Below are positions 33,198-42,569 of a DNA stretch of 64,000 bases, in pieces. The DNA lies in the NCBI GenBank assembly GCA_026874595.1, contig CM049314.1:26175729-26239728 (forward strand), read 5' to 3'. A program made the translations under genes and the position numbers. The notes beneath the pieces were generated by a model. The model was not told the origin of the DNA and searched no databases. It was given only the letters and a program-made list of their open reading frames with translations. Within the stretch, counting starts at the first letter, position 1. Each line of letters opens with the position of its first letter. Origin of the DNA: Sipunculus nudus. Taxonomy: Eukaryota; Annelida; Sipuncula; Golfingiida; Sipunculidae.

Positions 33198-33683
33198 ATG
33201 TATTCTACACTAAAAGTAGAGATCGATGGAAAGGACTGCGGCGATTTCGCCATTGATCTGTCAGCAAGTGTATCCATCATCAACGTGGAAACCCTATATC
33301 GTGCAAGGGTTCCGTTTTTTCCACGGGAGCGGAACCGTGACGATATTGACAAAATCAATAGAGCAAAATTGTTAGTTAACTGTGGGGATTGCGGGGGGGT
33401 TCATAGACGGTTGTGCTTTAACGTATTCAAAAAAGTGTTACTGCCTGTAGAGGTGACGGACACTAAGGGTTCAGTCTTCTGCAAACCGATAACCCTATAC
33501 TGTGCGTGGGATTGGCCATATCAATTCAATGGTGTTCTGGGGAGGGATTTTTTTGGTCAATTCATGTTTAGACGAGGGGATAAACCTCAGGTACCGGTGT
33601 CAAAGCCACCGGTAGTGACAAACAGTTGCCGGGAGGAATGGTTTAGGCACAATTCGGCCGTGGTTCCTATTTTTAAGGATTAA
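33198..33683 (+). CDS. Retropepsin-like protein with altered active-site motif (161 aa)
   Basis: Two hallmarks of the retroviral-type aspartic protease fold are in place: FAIDLSASVSII at about residues 17-28, where DTGASVS[VI]I is usual, and GVLGRDFF at 112-119, equal to the ILGRDFL flap-distal motif. The spacing of about 90 residues between them fits a retropepsin monomer, as in DDI1-like or retroelement proteases. The catalytic Asp (D20) is kept but the following T-G is L-S, so activity is doubtful; it may be a fold-only binding protein. The gene stands alone, with no RT, RNase H or integrase nearby, so it is not an intact retroelement. A consensus acceptor ends 2 bp before the ATG. Confidence 0.65.
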   Translation: MYSTLKVEIDGKDCGDFAIDLSASVSIINVETLYRARVPFFPRERNRDDIDKINRAKLLVNCGDCGGVHRRLCFNVFKKVLLPVEVTDTKGSVFCKPITLYCAWDWPYQFNGVLGRDFFGQFMFRRGDKPQVPVSKPPVVTNSCREEWFRHNSAVVPIFKD

Positions 33684-34759
33684 TTGTTTATATTATTTAA
33701 TTGTTTAATACATGGTGTTTGTAAATATACCCTTGGTATATGTTACCTCTACAGGCAATAATATAACATATATCATTATGAAGAAACTGCGTAGTGTGAA
33801 ACTTGTATTTTAAATATGGGAATGGCAGGGGGGGGGGATTGCACTGACGTGCGTGTTACAATATTTTTAAAATAGTGCTATTGCTTCACTTCCTGTGCTT
33901 ATTTGTACAGATGAAGTTTTGTTTATATCTGTAGTTGTATATATTGTATAATGATATTACATAGATTATTGTGAAAACATATATAAACGTTTGTATACAT
34001 AATATACTACAACATATATATTTGAATATATGTATATATTGTTAGCACATAATAAATACATTTGTATTGTCTGTCTGTATCTGTTTCTTTGTAATGTGTT
34101 GTGATACAGTTCCTGAGTGACCTCACCCTGTACACGTTGGCCCGTGTGTTTGTGCGTGACAGAGAAATAGGTAAAAGAAAACCCTTGAATTGAACGAACG
34201 AGTACGGATGTGGTTGATGCTGAAGGAATCCAAAGGGCCGGCGGCGGGCTGGCAGACGCCCTTGGGTTTCTTCACCATCACCACAGATCACCAAGCAAGC
34301 AGCAATTATCCAAGACGTCTAAAAGATGACAAGAAAGCTGGAGCCGGAGGGCGGGCGGGCAGATGCTCCGGCTTTCTTGTCATCTCTCAAAAAGAACCCA
34401 GAACGAGTGTCGGAGTGATGGTCCCCGCCGCCCTCACCGGCTGAAACCATCGCCGGATGTTCAGGTATGCTGTTTTTTTTTGCAGTGCATGTACGTTTTT
34501 CATCAGGATATGTAGTCATGTTTGTGTACAAAATAATATGTTCTAAGATACGTACAGCGCTGTCGGTGTGTTTCTGTTGTAAAGAAACAGTAATTATGTT
34601 TTATCTTAGTTTGTATTGACTTGTCATCTGTTCTCTTCTGTTTACGTATGATGCTATGTCATCACAGGCAACATTACACATACATACCATGTACACCCCC
34701 CCCCCCCTCTTCTTTTGCCATAACACGTCTCATGTGTGTTTCCTTATCATTTCAGAGCG
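33684..34759 (+). other. Spacer with a long hairpin, upstream of the RING gene
   Basis: Contains G10 (33828-33837), a 20-bp stem hairpin (34324-34385), C12 (34696-34707) and an acceptor (TCCTTATCATTTCAG, ends 34755). No supported gene. Confidence 0.5.
34324..34385. repeat. Long inverted repeat (20-bp stem, 22-nt GC-rich loop)
   Basis: Left arm 34324-34343 (AGATGACAAGAAAGCTGGAG), right arm 34366-34385, one T-G wobble. Outside it, TTGGGTTTCTT (about 34263) can pair with AAAGAACCCAG (about 34391) and GGCGGCGGG (about 34240) with CCCGCCGCC (about 34423), giving an extended imperfect hairpin of about 190 bp. Confidence 0.85.
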
Positions 34760-36517
34760 ATGGAACAGACTGAACATTCCGACAGTTCGTCCATAGAAGA
34801 GGAGGACGTTATATACATCGGCACCGAACGCCAGCGGAACGAGTCGGAAGCGTTAAGCATCAGAGGCTTGTTTCTGAACTACATGGAGGTTGAAGATGCT
34901 CTGAGCCTCCGTGTTGATCTCCTCGCTTTAGCCACAGACGTCAATCTGATAGATCTGCCTACGCTGCTGCCACACAGGGATGACCTCAAGTACGTGCAGT
35001 CGTATAGGGAAAGTGGAAAATCGGAAGCGCGCTCCATTACCACTGCTTTATACGTGAACTGTTCTTTGTTCAATGTAAACATATTGGAGCTATACCACAG
35101 GCTCTTCCAAAGAGGCATGTCCGACGCATGTGCCCTGTTAAGCGAGGTATTTGAAATCGGCATATTACAAGACTGTTTCAACAATGTGGTCCCGCACCGT
35201 TACTACCCGATCGTGTTGGTGTCTGATGACGATGAACACATCATGCGGTTTACACAGTGTGAAGAAGAACAATTCATGCCGGGAGACGGATACAATGACG
35301 TAACACGTCCTGAGCCGCATGCGCAGCAAGAAGGAGGGGCGGAAAATGCAGACCAAGCGGACGAGGGTGAGGAAGGTTTGGATGCGCGGGAGGTTTCAAC
35401 AGAACGTGAATACCAACGCGTACGTGAGGCTGTTTTAGCGTATATCGAGAAAGACGTTTGGTATGAGCCGGAGTTCAGGATCGCATACACCCTGTTTGAT
35501 GCCACGCAATGGGACAGCTTGGTGGCCGACCTGGTCGGAAGTATACGTTTAACTAGGCTTTTAATGAAATTACTAAAAAAACACGGTATGATAGACGCCT
35601 CCTTGAGCAAAACTGAAGTCGAAGACATCTATAAGAAACAGGACGTCCGACGCGTGCTCGGTCATATCTATCGCCCTGGGGAGACAACACGGAGGAAAGC
35701 ATTTAAACGCCTGTTACTCCTGAGGTTTTGCGTCCAGGTGGCGAGACAGACAGATGCCGATAGGTGTCTCCGGGATTTCCTGCCGGCAGAGATGGACTTT
35801 AATCAACCAGGTCGTGTTTCAGGGATCACCGGTTCACATAAATGCAACGTAGCGTTGCACCCTGACATGAATTGGAATGGCCGCTTTCCCAGGAGAAAAA
35901 GGCGATATACCACAAGGCCGTCATCACCCGCCCCGTCTTCGACCTCGTCACAATCGCGTACTGAGAGCCCGTTTGATGCAGGTCGGGAATTATTGCAGTT
36001 GATGAATTCCATAACAGCAACCAACCCGCCCCAAAATGTCGCTGACGACACAGACGCCTCTGATCCATTGACTTCTGAACGTCCACCTCCCGTGGACCCT
36101 GCGCCTCCATCGGAACATGATACATCAACCCAGGGAGGTCAGACCCGATCTGATAACATTTTGCCTGCACCCAAAAGGTTAAAGCTTCGACACGTCAGGA
36201 CGGGCGCCACCGAAGCAGCGATGTTTCCTCCATATACGGGTGGCAATGCGGAAACAGTTTCGGCAGCACCTGACACATCAATCCGTTCGGCGACAGTTTC
36301 TACTTGCAGAGGTTCGGCAAACGTTTCAGATCCAGGCGTTGTCGTTTCCAGTGTGGAGGAGCAGCTCGCACACGCTCAGACCATGATTGCCCAGCTTCAA
36401 AGTAATGAAAGGGATGCCCAGGAAAGGCTAAGTCGCTTCCGGTGTCCAATTTGTTTGGAGAACACCGTGGACTGTTTCCTAAAAAAATGCGGACACATGT
36501 TTTGTCCAGATGTATAA
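34760..36517 (+). CDS. RING-finger protein, frame broken inside the RING (585 aa as read)
   Basis: Residues about 20-150 and 220-350 are two helical blocks, possibly death-fold-like but not certain; 365-520 is Ser/Pro/Thr-rich and disordered; 530-555 is a short coiled coil (EEQLAHAQTMIAQLQ); then a C-terminal RING begins (CPIC, then CGHMFC) and the frame stops six bases later. The missing RING half (an HCPTCR block) is encoded just downstream in the -1 frame (36518-36720). So this was a RING-type E3 ligase candidate, now truncated, unless splicing, frameshifting or a sequencing error is involved. Start: ATG 34760, 4 bp after an acceptor; the upstream in-frame ATG at 34736 lies in the polypyrimidine tract. 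Confidence 0.75.
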   Translation: MEQTEHSDSSSIEEEDVIYIGTERQRNESEALSIRGLFLNYMEVEDALSLRVDLLALATDVNLIDLPTLLPHRDDLKYVQSYRESGKSEARSITTALYVNCSLFNVNILELYHRLFQRGMSDACALLSEVFEIGILQDCFNNVVPHRYYPIVLVSDDDEHIMRFTQCEEEQFMPGDGYNDVTRPEPHAQQEGGAENADQADEGEEGLDAREVSTEREYQRVREAVLAYIEKDVWYEPEFRIAYTLFDATQWDSLVADLVGSIRLTRLLMKLLKKHGMIDASLSKTEVEDIYKKQDVRRVLGHIYRPGETTRRKAFKRLLLLRFCVQVARQTDADRCLRDFLPAEMDFNQPGRVSGITGSHKCNVALHPDMNWNGRFPRRKRRYTTRPSSPAPSSTSSQSRTESPFDAGRELLQLMNSITATNPPQNVADDTDASDPLTSERPPPVDPAPPSEHDTSTQGGQTRSDNILPAPKRLKLRHVRTGATEAAMFPPYTGGNAETVSAAPDTSIRSATVSTCRGSANVSDPGVVVSSVEEQLAHAQTMIAQLQSNERDAQERLSRFRCPICLENTVDCFLKKCGHMFCPDV

Positions 36518-36720
36518 TGGCGGTGTTCTCCTACAATGAAAATAGAAACGACTTTCAAGCGTTTATAAATCGCTTGCGCGACAACATGTTCCGTTCCACG
36601 TCCCGTTCCACGTCCCGCGAGGAGGTCCATTGTCCGACATGCAGGGTACCCAACAAACGCACTGATGTGGTGAAGATATACATCTGGTGGGTGGCGCGTC
36701 GTTTTGTAAATATGTTTTGA
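36518..36720 (+). pseudogene. Displaced C-terminal half of the RING domain
   Basis: Frame -1 relative to the upstream gene, with the second Cys pair of a RING (HCPTCR) and a VNMF C-terminus. A tandem RSTSRSTSR is encoded by a duplicated CCGTTCCACGTC. TTTTGTCCAG just upstream could pass for a splice acceptor, so separate translation from an ATG at 36516-36518 is an alternative to a simple frameshift. Confidence 0.6.
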
Positions 36721-37008
36721 CCGTCCATCTGTCTGTATGTGTGTTGGTGTTAATATACTTGTTGTATATTGATATATATATATAAATATATATAAATATA
36801 TATATATAAACAATATATATATGTTGTAATATGATAGTGTTGTGTCGTTATACATATGTGTTTATTTATTTCAGGGTCAAATGGGACATTCCATCCGAGC
36901 ATCTGGCAATGTTTCACATGTTTGCATGATTTGCTGCCCCCCCCCCACAGGTTTTGTTCTTCTTCTTATACAAGTGTACTTTTACATTATCATTTGCTTA
37001 TGTTCCAG

Positions 37009-37317
37009 ATGAACCCAAAAGCGATATGCAGGTGCTACATGTCAACGCGAAGAGAGGGGCTGAAAGTATGCATTCGGTTAGATGGCCGAATTGATAAATG
37101 CCTTAAAGTGAGACTGGAGCGTATACAGTCACCTTGCCGGATTGACAAATGCCTGAGAGTGAGGCTGGAGCGTGTACGGGCACCTGGTACAAAAAAACAC
37201 AATCATACACCCGAGCGACAGTTCATGTTCACATCTGATATGCAACGGAAAATTCATCCAAAGCTGCGCTGGAAGCCTGCAGAGTTGTTGGGTTTTCTTA
37301 TAAACCTGTACCCGTGA
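37009..37317 (+). CDS. Small basic protein with a 17-residue tandem repeat (102 aa)
   Basis: The ATG sits directly after a consensus acceptor (TTATGTTCCAG), which is why I start here rather than at 36856. The sequence RIDKCLKVRLERIQSP is repeated as RIDKCLRVRLERVRAP, so a 51-bp unit is duplicated. Highly basic (Arg/Lys), with a few Cys. No known family. The last rightward gene of the plus cluster, with an AT-rich spacer beyond. Could be nucleic-acid binding by charge only. Confidence 0.5.
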   Translation: MNPKAICRCYMSTRREGLKVCIRLDGRIDKCLKVRLERIQSPCRIDKCLRVRLERVRAPGTKKHNHTPERQFMFTSDMQRKIHPKLRWKPAELLGFLINLYP

Positions 37318-37905
37318 CCATTTCCACGCACGTTGTACAAACAACATTTTATCGAAAAGGTACATATATATATATTTATATATATATATATTGTGGAACA
37401 ATTCGCTGTCGTCTGTCACGCTTCTGTATATTGTGGGACAATTCGCTGTGACTACACATGACCTTTATGACATTTGCACGCTTGCCATGTATGTTTATCG
37501 ATGATATGAAATATATCTGATATATGTAAACCTGTATAAATGTAAAATGTTTAAGTGAACGGAATATATTTATGTATACCTGACAACATGTCTCATTATT
37601 CATTTCATGTTTCCGTGTGTATGCAGATGTATGTGTGTGCGTTTATGTGTAAAATGTGCTTTGCTTGCGGTGTGTTGGGGTATGTTTTACGATCGCCCTC
37701 ATCACCTGAAGACATATTAGAAGATTATCAATCCTTTGTGCAGATATATACGTGTGTGCTTATATGTAAATGTGTGGTTTTGTAAGCTGGTGTACAGTGT
37801 ACGTTGTTATAGTCCACATAGCCTCAGGAAATATGAAACGTACCCGGCCTTAATATCAGACATTGAACGACACTATCCCTTTGAAAAAAAAATTGTAACA
37901 CGAGG

Positions 37906-37974
37906 AAGACAGACATCCAACATACGCGAAAGACAGACATCCAACATACGCTAAAGACAGACATCCAACATATG
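37906..37974. repeat. 23-bp tandem repeat, three copies
   Basis: AGACAGACATCCAACATACG plus 3 bp, three times, the last copy with one or two changes. Confidence 0.95.
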
Positions 37975-38198
37975 GTTTTCAAACAAAAAATAAAAACATC
38001 GGCAAGGGTGCATATACTGCCATCTGGCGGTGACTGTGCTATATAAACAGACACGACACGCCAAGTAGATATAACGCAACCAAAAAGTAATGCCGAGTGG
38101 ATTGTCTGTTATGAACACGAACAACTGACGTGATAGACAAAACTTACACAAAGAAAATTGTATAGATGACAAACAGACGGAGAAAAATGTATCATGAA

Positions 38199-38270
38199 GG
38201 TGCTGGCGGGATTCGAACCCACAACCCCTGGCTTCGGAAACCAGTGCTCTATCCATTGAGCCACAACACC
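38199..38270 (-). tRNA. tRNA-Arg (CCG)
   Basis: 72 nt on the minus strand. Acceptor GGTGTTG/CAGCACC (one G-T pair), D arm GCTC/GAGC, anticodon stem CTGGT/GCCAG with loop TTCCGAA (anticodon CCG), T arm GTGGG/CCCGC with TTCGAAT. All canonical positions are filled, so it looks functional. It lies in the convergent spacer. Confidence 0.85.
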
Positions 38271-38684
38271 CACATCAATGTGCTCACACATGACGTAACA
38301 TGTACATACGGCTGGCTGACGAAACCAGAAGGTTATAAATGTTTATGTTAAAATAACAATCAACTGCGCACATTTCTTACAGCGACAATGTTCCGGATTT
38401 GGGAAGACGGGGGGAGAGGGGAAAGGGGGGGGGGGCAAGTGTGAAACGGAAGACGCCGAGAGAAGGAGTTGTTATGTAACAATCATAACATCGACATCAT
38501 AAGATCGACATACAAACGACGACATCATATCCCATGTTCGACGAACATAAACAACAAACACACCTGCACATTCATGTCCGTTTATTTGTACTTTGCCTGA
38601 TGTAAGCTGTGTATTCCCCAAGCCAAAAAAAAAAAAAAAAAAAGGATCGACATATTCATCTTTCTCCCGCAAACCAGGTGCCGT

Positions 38685-39239
38685 TTATAACAACGGATAC
38701 ACCCCTCCCTTGTAAAAGGGGCGCTCAATGTCCAACTCTGACCTCCAGTCTGTGAACAAACATGTGACCCGATGTTTGACCTTTGACCATGGTGTAAAAT
38801 CCACATCTGGCAATATTATCTGCAATTCCGCCATCAGCGACTCCATCAAATGCCAGCGCGCCATTGGCGCATTTGACACGAAATCTGCGAAATCATGAAA
38901 TGTCTCCACATCGTTGCCGCAATTTACAGGCAGGTACTTCTCCATAAGGGGAGCTATTGCATCCTGTTTGTCCAGTTCGTCATATAGCTGAACAGAACGT
39001 TCACACGAGAAAGCGTCTTCAAAACGTTCACTCATGTCATATGTTGTTTCCAATGAACAGTCACAGCAGTGGCCATCCACGCCTTTACAATCACTGTCAC
39101 AATCGCATGTCACGTGAAGCAAGCACTTGCATTTATCACAGTATACATCGTTGCTACCTTGACCTTGACCTTTTGTGACACATGCATCCATGGTTCCTTC
39201 GTCCATGTACAGGAGTCCGTCACACAACCCCATACACAA
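38685..39239 (-). CDS. Cys-rich protein with helical C-terminal domain (184 aa)
   Basis: Residues 33-62 hold closely spaced cysteines (YCDKCKCLLHVTCDCDSDCK..CCDC), a likely zinc or disulfide cluster of unnamed type. Residues 75-150 are helical (LYDELDKQDAIAPLMEKYL ... HLMESLMAELQ) and could be a death-fold domain like the neighbour at 39.7 kb, but the match is weak. Last gene of the leftward cluster. The first ATG is taken; one at residue 12 (MDEGTMD) is an alternative, and a possible acceptor (GTACTGATGATAG) lies just upstream. Start is therefore uncertain. Function unknown. Confidence 0.6.
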   Translation of the reverse strand: MCMGLCDGLLYMDEGTMDACVTKGQGQGSNDVYCDKCKCLLHVTCDCDSDCKGVDGHCCDCSLETTYDMSERFEDAFSCERSVQLYDELDKQDAIAPLMEKYLPVNCGNDVETFHDFADFVSNAPMARWHLMESLMAELQIILPDVDFTPWSKVKHRVTCLFTDWRSELDIERPFYKGGVYPLL

Positions 39240-39738
39240 GTATCTATCATCAGTACAAATAGATACACGTTCACATCGTCACGTCGCTTCATCGTATTTA
39301 TCATCATTACAGTGAGAAAGTTTGTGTGATATGAGGCGGGCGACCAGTCGGTGAATGCTAGGATTGTTATAACGGAAGGGGGCAAAAGGGGTGGAGGGAG
39401 GGGGAGGTGGTGGTAGTGGCAGAATCCATATTTTGTGACACGTGGACAACCGTCTCATACATTCATTAACACGTATACGTGTACACGAGAATGACACATA
39501 TGTAACATGTACCATAAACGTTTATTTCAGGTTATTACATACCAAGCAGTGGTTTAATCACATGTGCATATATGGTCACGAATGTTCTGTTATCTCCACC
39601 AAGCAGAAACGTATCAGAACAACCAATTACGAATGTTTATATGAACATTTCCCACATTCCAAGCAGAGGTTTATTCACATGTGCATTTATGTCACGGATG
39701 TTCAGATAACAACGTACGGGTTATTTTTTCCGGTTACT

Positions 39739-40551
39739 CTACAGGAATGCGATGTAATCGGGAAACAAGACCTGCACGCCTGACAATCTGAGACCACGTT
39801 CGATTGTTCCACCTATCTGTCCGTATCCTGCCTCGTGAAAGATAACCGCCAGTTTGTTCCAGTACCACAGCGGAAGTTTTTCAAGGTAAGTCAAAAAAGT
39901 CAAGCGCCTTTTAAACGCTAATCCGGTGATGAGAAACAGTTTATCCCTTTGAAACTGGTTCATTATATGCAAGTCTACGCACAAACGCGTAACGACACAG
40001 GACTCGTCCATGCACAGGATGTCATCCCGGATAAACAGGGGACGTATATATACAGCCATGAGGACACCAAGGTCTTTCTCGCCGCCTGTGGATGCTCTTG
40101 GACATGTGTACCGTCGGGAATGAAAGAATGCCTCCAGCCGAGACAGTTTTTTACTGTAAGCAGGATCTTGTACCGTTTTATTCATCTTATGATCCGCAGT
40201 CGGGGCCCGCGGCAGGCTCTGTATGGCGTGTCGCATGACCACGTTCCAAAAAAAATAATACACCTGCGATTCACCGGTTTTGCAAAATAGCTTCATGGCC
40301 TCGTCCATTTTTTCTAAAGGGAACCGCCCTGCCAGATGACTAAGCAGCATGACGCCGCGTACTTTGGCACGTTTTTCTTGCATGATGTTTTCAAACATCG
40401 TACGATCAAGGAAACCGAGCTGCAACATTATATTCCAAAGGGGGGATGTCACCTTCGTGTGGATTTTCTGAGCCAGTGTGGGTATCTGACGTCCCATGTA
40501 CCTCATTACAGCTTCGTTGTTCGCATACACCTCAGACCGGATATGGGCCAT
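39739..40551 (-). CDS. Tandem CARD-like protein (270 aa)
   Basis: Two six-helix blocks, residues about 14-105 and 163-252, each with the run of features of a caspase-recruitment domain: a leading helix, then LxxxGFLDRTMFENIMQ (compare V-L-T-x-x-E-[FY]-x-x-I in CARDs), a basic K-x-R/K-x-x-x-LL helix, a FPLEKMDEAMKLF helix and a GESQVYYF end; the second block ends KLPLWYWNKLAVIFHEAGYGQI. CARDs form homotypic complexes in apoptosis and innate signalling, so a role as a decoy or adaptor is plausible but inferred. No other domain is present. A perfect acceptor (CTGTTCTGTCACAG) abuts the ATG. Confidence 0.65.
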   Translation of the reverse strand: MAHIRSEVYANNEAVMRYMGRQIPTLAQKIHTKVTSPLWNIMLQLGFLDRTMFENIMQEKRAKVRGVMLLSHLAGRFPLEKMDEAMKLFCKTGESQVYYFFWNVVMRHAIQSLPRAPTADHKMNKTVQDPAYSKKLSRLEAFFHSRRYTCPRASTGGEKDLGVLMAVYIRPLFIRDDILCMDESCVVTRLCVDLHIMNQFQRDKLFLITGLAFKRRLTFLTYLEKLPLWYWNKLAVIFHEAGYGQIGGTIERGLRLSGVQVLFPDYIAFL

Positions 40552-41123
40552 CTGTGACAGAACAGAGAGAGAGAGATAGAGATAGAGAAATTACAGACAG
40601 GGTATCATGTAAAAATGACCATCCGACCTTGCACGCCAACATTTCAAACCCTGCGTACAGGCACATCCATACCGCAGTTTCGCCGGCAAAACTCCGATTC
40701 TTGCATGCGATACATGAAAAAGGAGACGGTAGTGAAAGTTACATCATTTATTCCGAACTAACTGGTACAAGAATATCTACTGCGCTATCATCCAAACTGT
40801 TACAAACAATATATATCAAAAACTGTCTTATAAACTATGAAACCGATATATGTAAGGCATACATGGACAAAATATTTACAGTAGGTACACATTAAACAAA
40901 ATACATATCAAGTGCGATCTATGATAAAAATAGGACAAGTTAACTAAACCATAACATGTACCTGGATTGTACGTACGTGGCATTAAAAAATGGGTATTAA
41001 AATGCGATCATATAACAAAAGTTCTCTTGGTCAAAGATACCACATATATCCTGTACACCACACAGCGTGTACCGCCCTTCACAGGGGCAAAAAATGTACA
41101 TTTCTTGGTTGAAATGATTTTCT
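40552..41123 (-). other. Spacer; 3' region of C1
   Basis: GA-rich microsatellite (40559-40590, the polypyrimidine tract of the CARD gene acceptor) and a GGAATAAATGATG signal (about 40746-40758, minus strand). The same signal block recurs near 42170, 43490 and 45665, downstream of each family C unit or its neighbour. Confidence 0.55.
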
Positions 41124-41981
41124 TTACTTTGTGTTCCTTTTTTTGCCACGCATCTTGCGTTTCTTGATGACGCGACCTGTTTTAACTGTTTTGGTTTTAG
41201 GTTGATCCTGCGCGGTAGAAGTCACGCGGCGTTTTTTCTTCCTCGCTATTTTTTCCGCTTTTTCTTCTGCGATACATATGGCCTCATCATTTAACCATTT
41301 CAAATAATCCGCGAGCCTGTCCCAGTTCAAGCGGTGGTCCTGCACCGCTTCATATGGTACCCATTTGGTCGTATTATCCAGTGTGTCAATCATATCAATA
41401 TAAAGGGTCTCCACCCAATCCATGTACCCTGACAGTTTACATAGAGCTGGGTACACCAGATCCTGGCACGACATGTCTGTCAGTTCGTCGACGGTTTCAT
41501 ACATCTGCATATACGTATTCCAGTATTCCCTATCGTGCACAAAAACGTCTCTTTCGTTTCGTCCATCCCAGGATTCTTCCTCGAATTGTTTGATGTACCC
41601 TGGATACCGCGACATGATATCAACCAACAGCCTCGTCTTTAATGAGAAATCTTTCAAAACCTGGCACTCTCCTTCTTCATCGGGTGATTCTAGTACACGT
41701 TTTTCCGCATCATTGGCCAGTTTTAGGAGCGCCTCAGTGTTTTTCTTTAACGCTTTTCTAGCTGACGTTTCGTGCATCAGTCGGTACTTGTTTCGGGTTT
41801 CTTCATCAGATGAGTCATCCGACGAGTCATCCCATGAGTCATCCGATATGTCGGAATCTGGGGTGTTGGCTTTTACTTGGTAGTTGAGTGAACAGTCTTG
41901 GTGGTCTGGGTCGTCCGTTTGATGGCGCGGGGCGTCCACCATGTCAGTCATTGTTTGGTCGCACACTTCTGTCGTTTCCAT
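41124..41981 (-). CDS. Family C acidic/basic protein C1 (285 aa)
   Basis: Full-length member. Starts METTEV; residues 40-62 are a strongly acidic SDISDD...DSSDEE tract (casein-kinase-like sites); 70-240 are helical with conserved landmarks MSRYPGYIKQFE, DELTDMSCQDLVYPALCKLSGYM and WDRLADYLKWL; the last 40 residues are a Lys/Arg-rich tail with several nuclear-localisation-like clusters (RKKKRR, KKRKMRGKKR). A nuclear, possibly nucleic-acid- or chromatin-binding role is suggested by charge only. An acceptor (TGTATATTGCAG) lies about 15-20 bp before the ATG. It is the leftmost copy of a four-gene tandem array. Confidence 0.8.
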   Translation of the reverse strand: METTEVCDQTMTDMVDAPRHQTDDPDHQDCSLNYQVKANTPDSDISDDSWDDSSDDSSDEETRNKYRLMHETSARKALKKNTEALLKLANDAEKRVLESPDEEGECQVLKDFSLKTRLLVDIMSRYPGYIKQFEEESWDGRNERDVFVHDREYWNTYMQMYETVDELTDMSCQDLVYPALCKLSGYMDWVETLYIDMIDTLDNTTKWVPYEAVQDHRLNWDRLADYLKWLNDEAICIAEEKAEKIARKKKRRVTSTAQDQPKTKTVKTGRVIKKRKMRGKKRNTK

Positions 41982-42569
41982 TTTCGTAACGGGCGTGCTG
42001 CAATATACACAAACGCATTAAGGGCAGGGTATCAGGAAAATGACAATCCAAGCTAGCACGCCAACATTCAAACTTTCTGCACAGTGAAACATTCATACCA
42101 CAGTTTCGCCGGCAAAACTCCGATTCCTACATGCGATACATGAAAACGGAGACGGTAGTGAAAGTTACATCATTTATTCCGAACTAAACTGTTACAAACA
42201 ATATATATCAAAAACTGTCTCATAAACTATGAAACCGATATATGTAAGGCATACACGGACAAAATATTTACAGTAGGTACACATTAAACAAAATACATAT
42301 TACGTGCGATCTATGATAAAAATAACACACACAATCTCAGTTAACAAAAACCATAACATGTACCTTGATTACACGTACGTGGCATAAAAAAATGGATATT
42401 AAAATGCGATTATATAACAAAAGTTCTCTTGGTCAAAGATGCCACATATATATCCTGTACACAACACAGCGTGTACCGCCGTTCACAAGGGTCTAGTTGA
42501 CGCGACCTGTTTTAACTGTTTTGGTTTCAGGTTGATCCTTCACGGTAGAAGTCACGCGGCGTTTTTTCG

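Larger units (their letters stand above)
37318..38684. other. Convergent intergenic region
   Basis: Between the ends of the plus- and minus-strand clusters. Holds AT microsatellites, three 23-bp repeats (37906-37974), the tRNA-Arg, a G11 run (38425-38435) and an A19 run (38625-38643). No supported ORF. The A19 could be the tail of a retroposed sequence. Confidence 0.5.
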
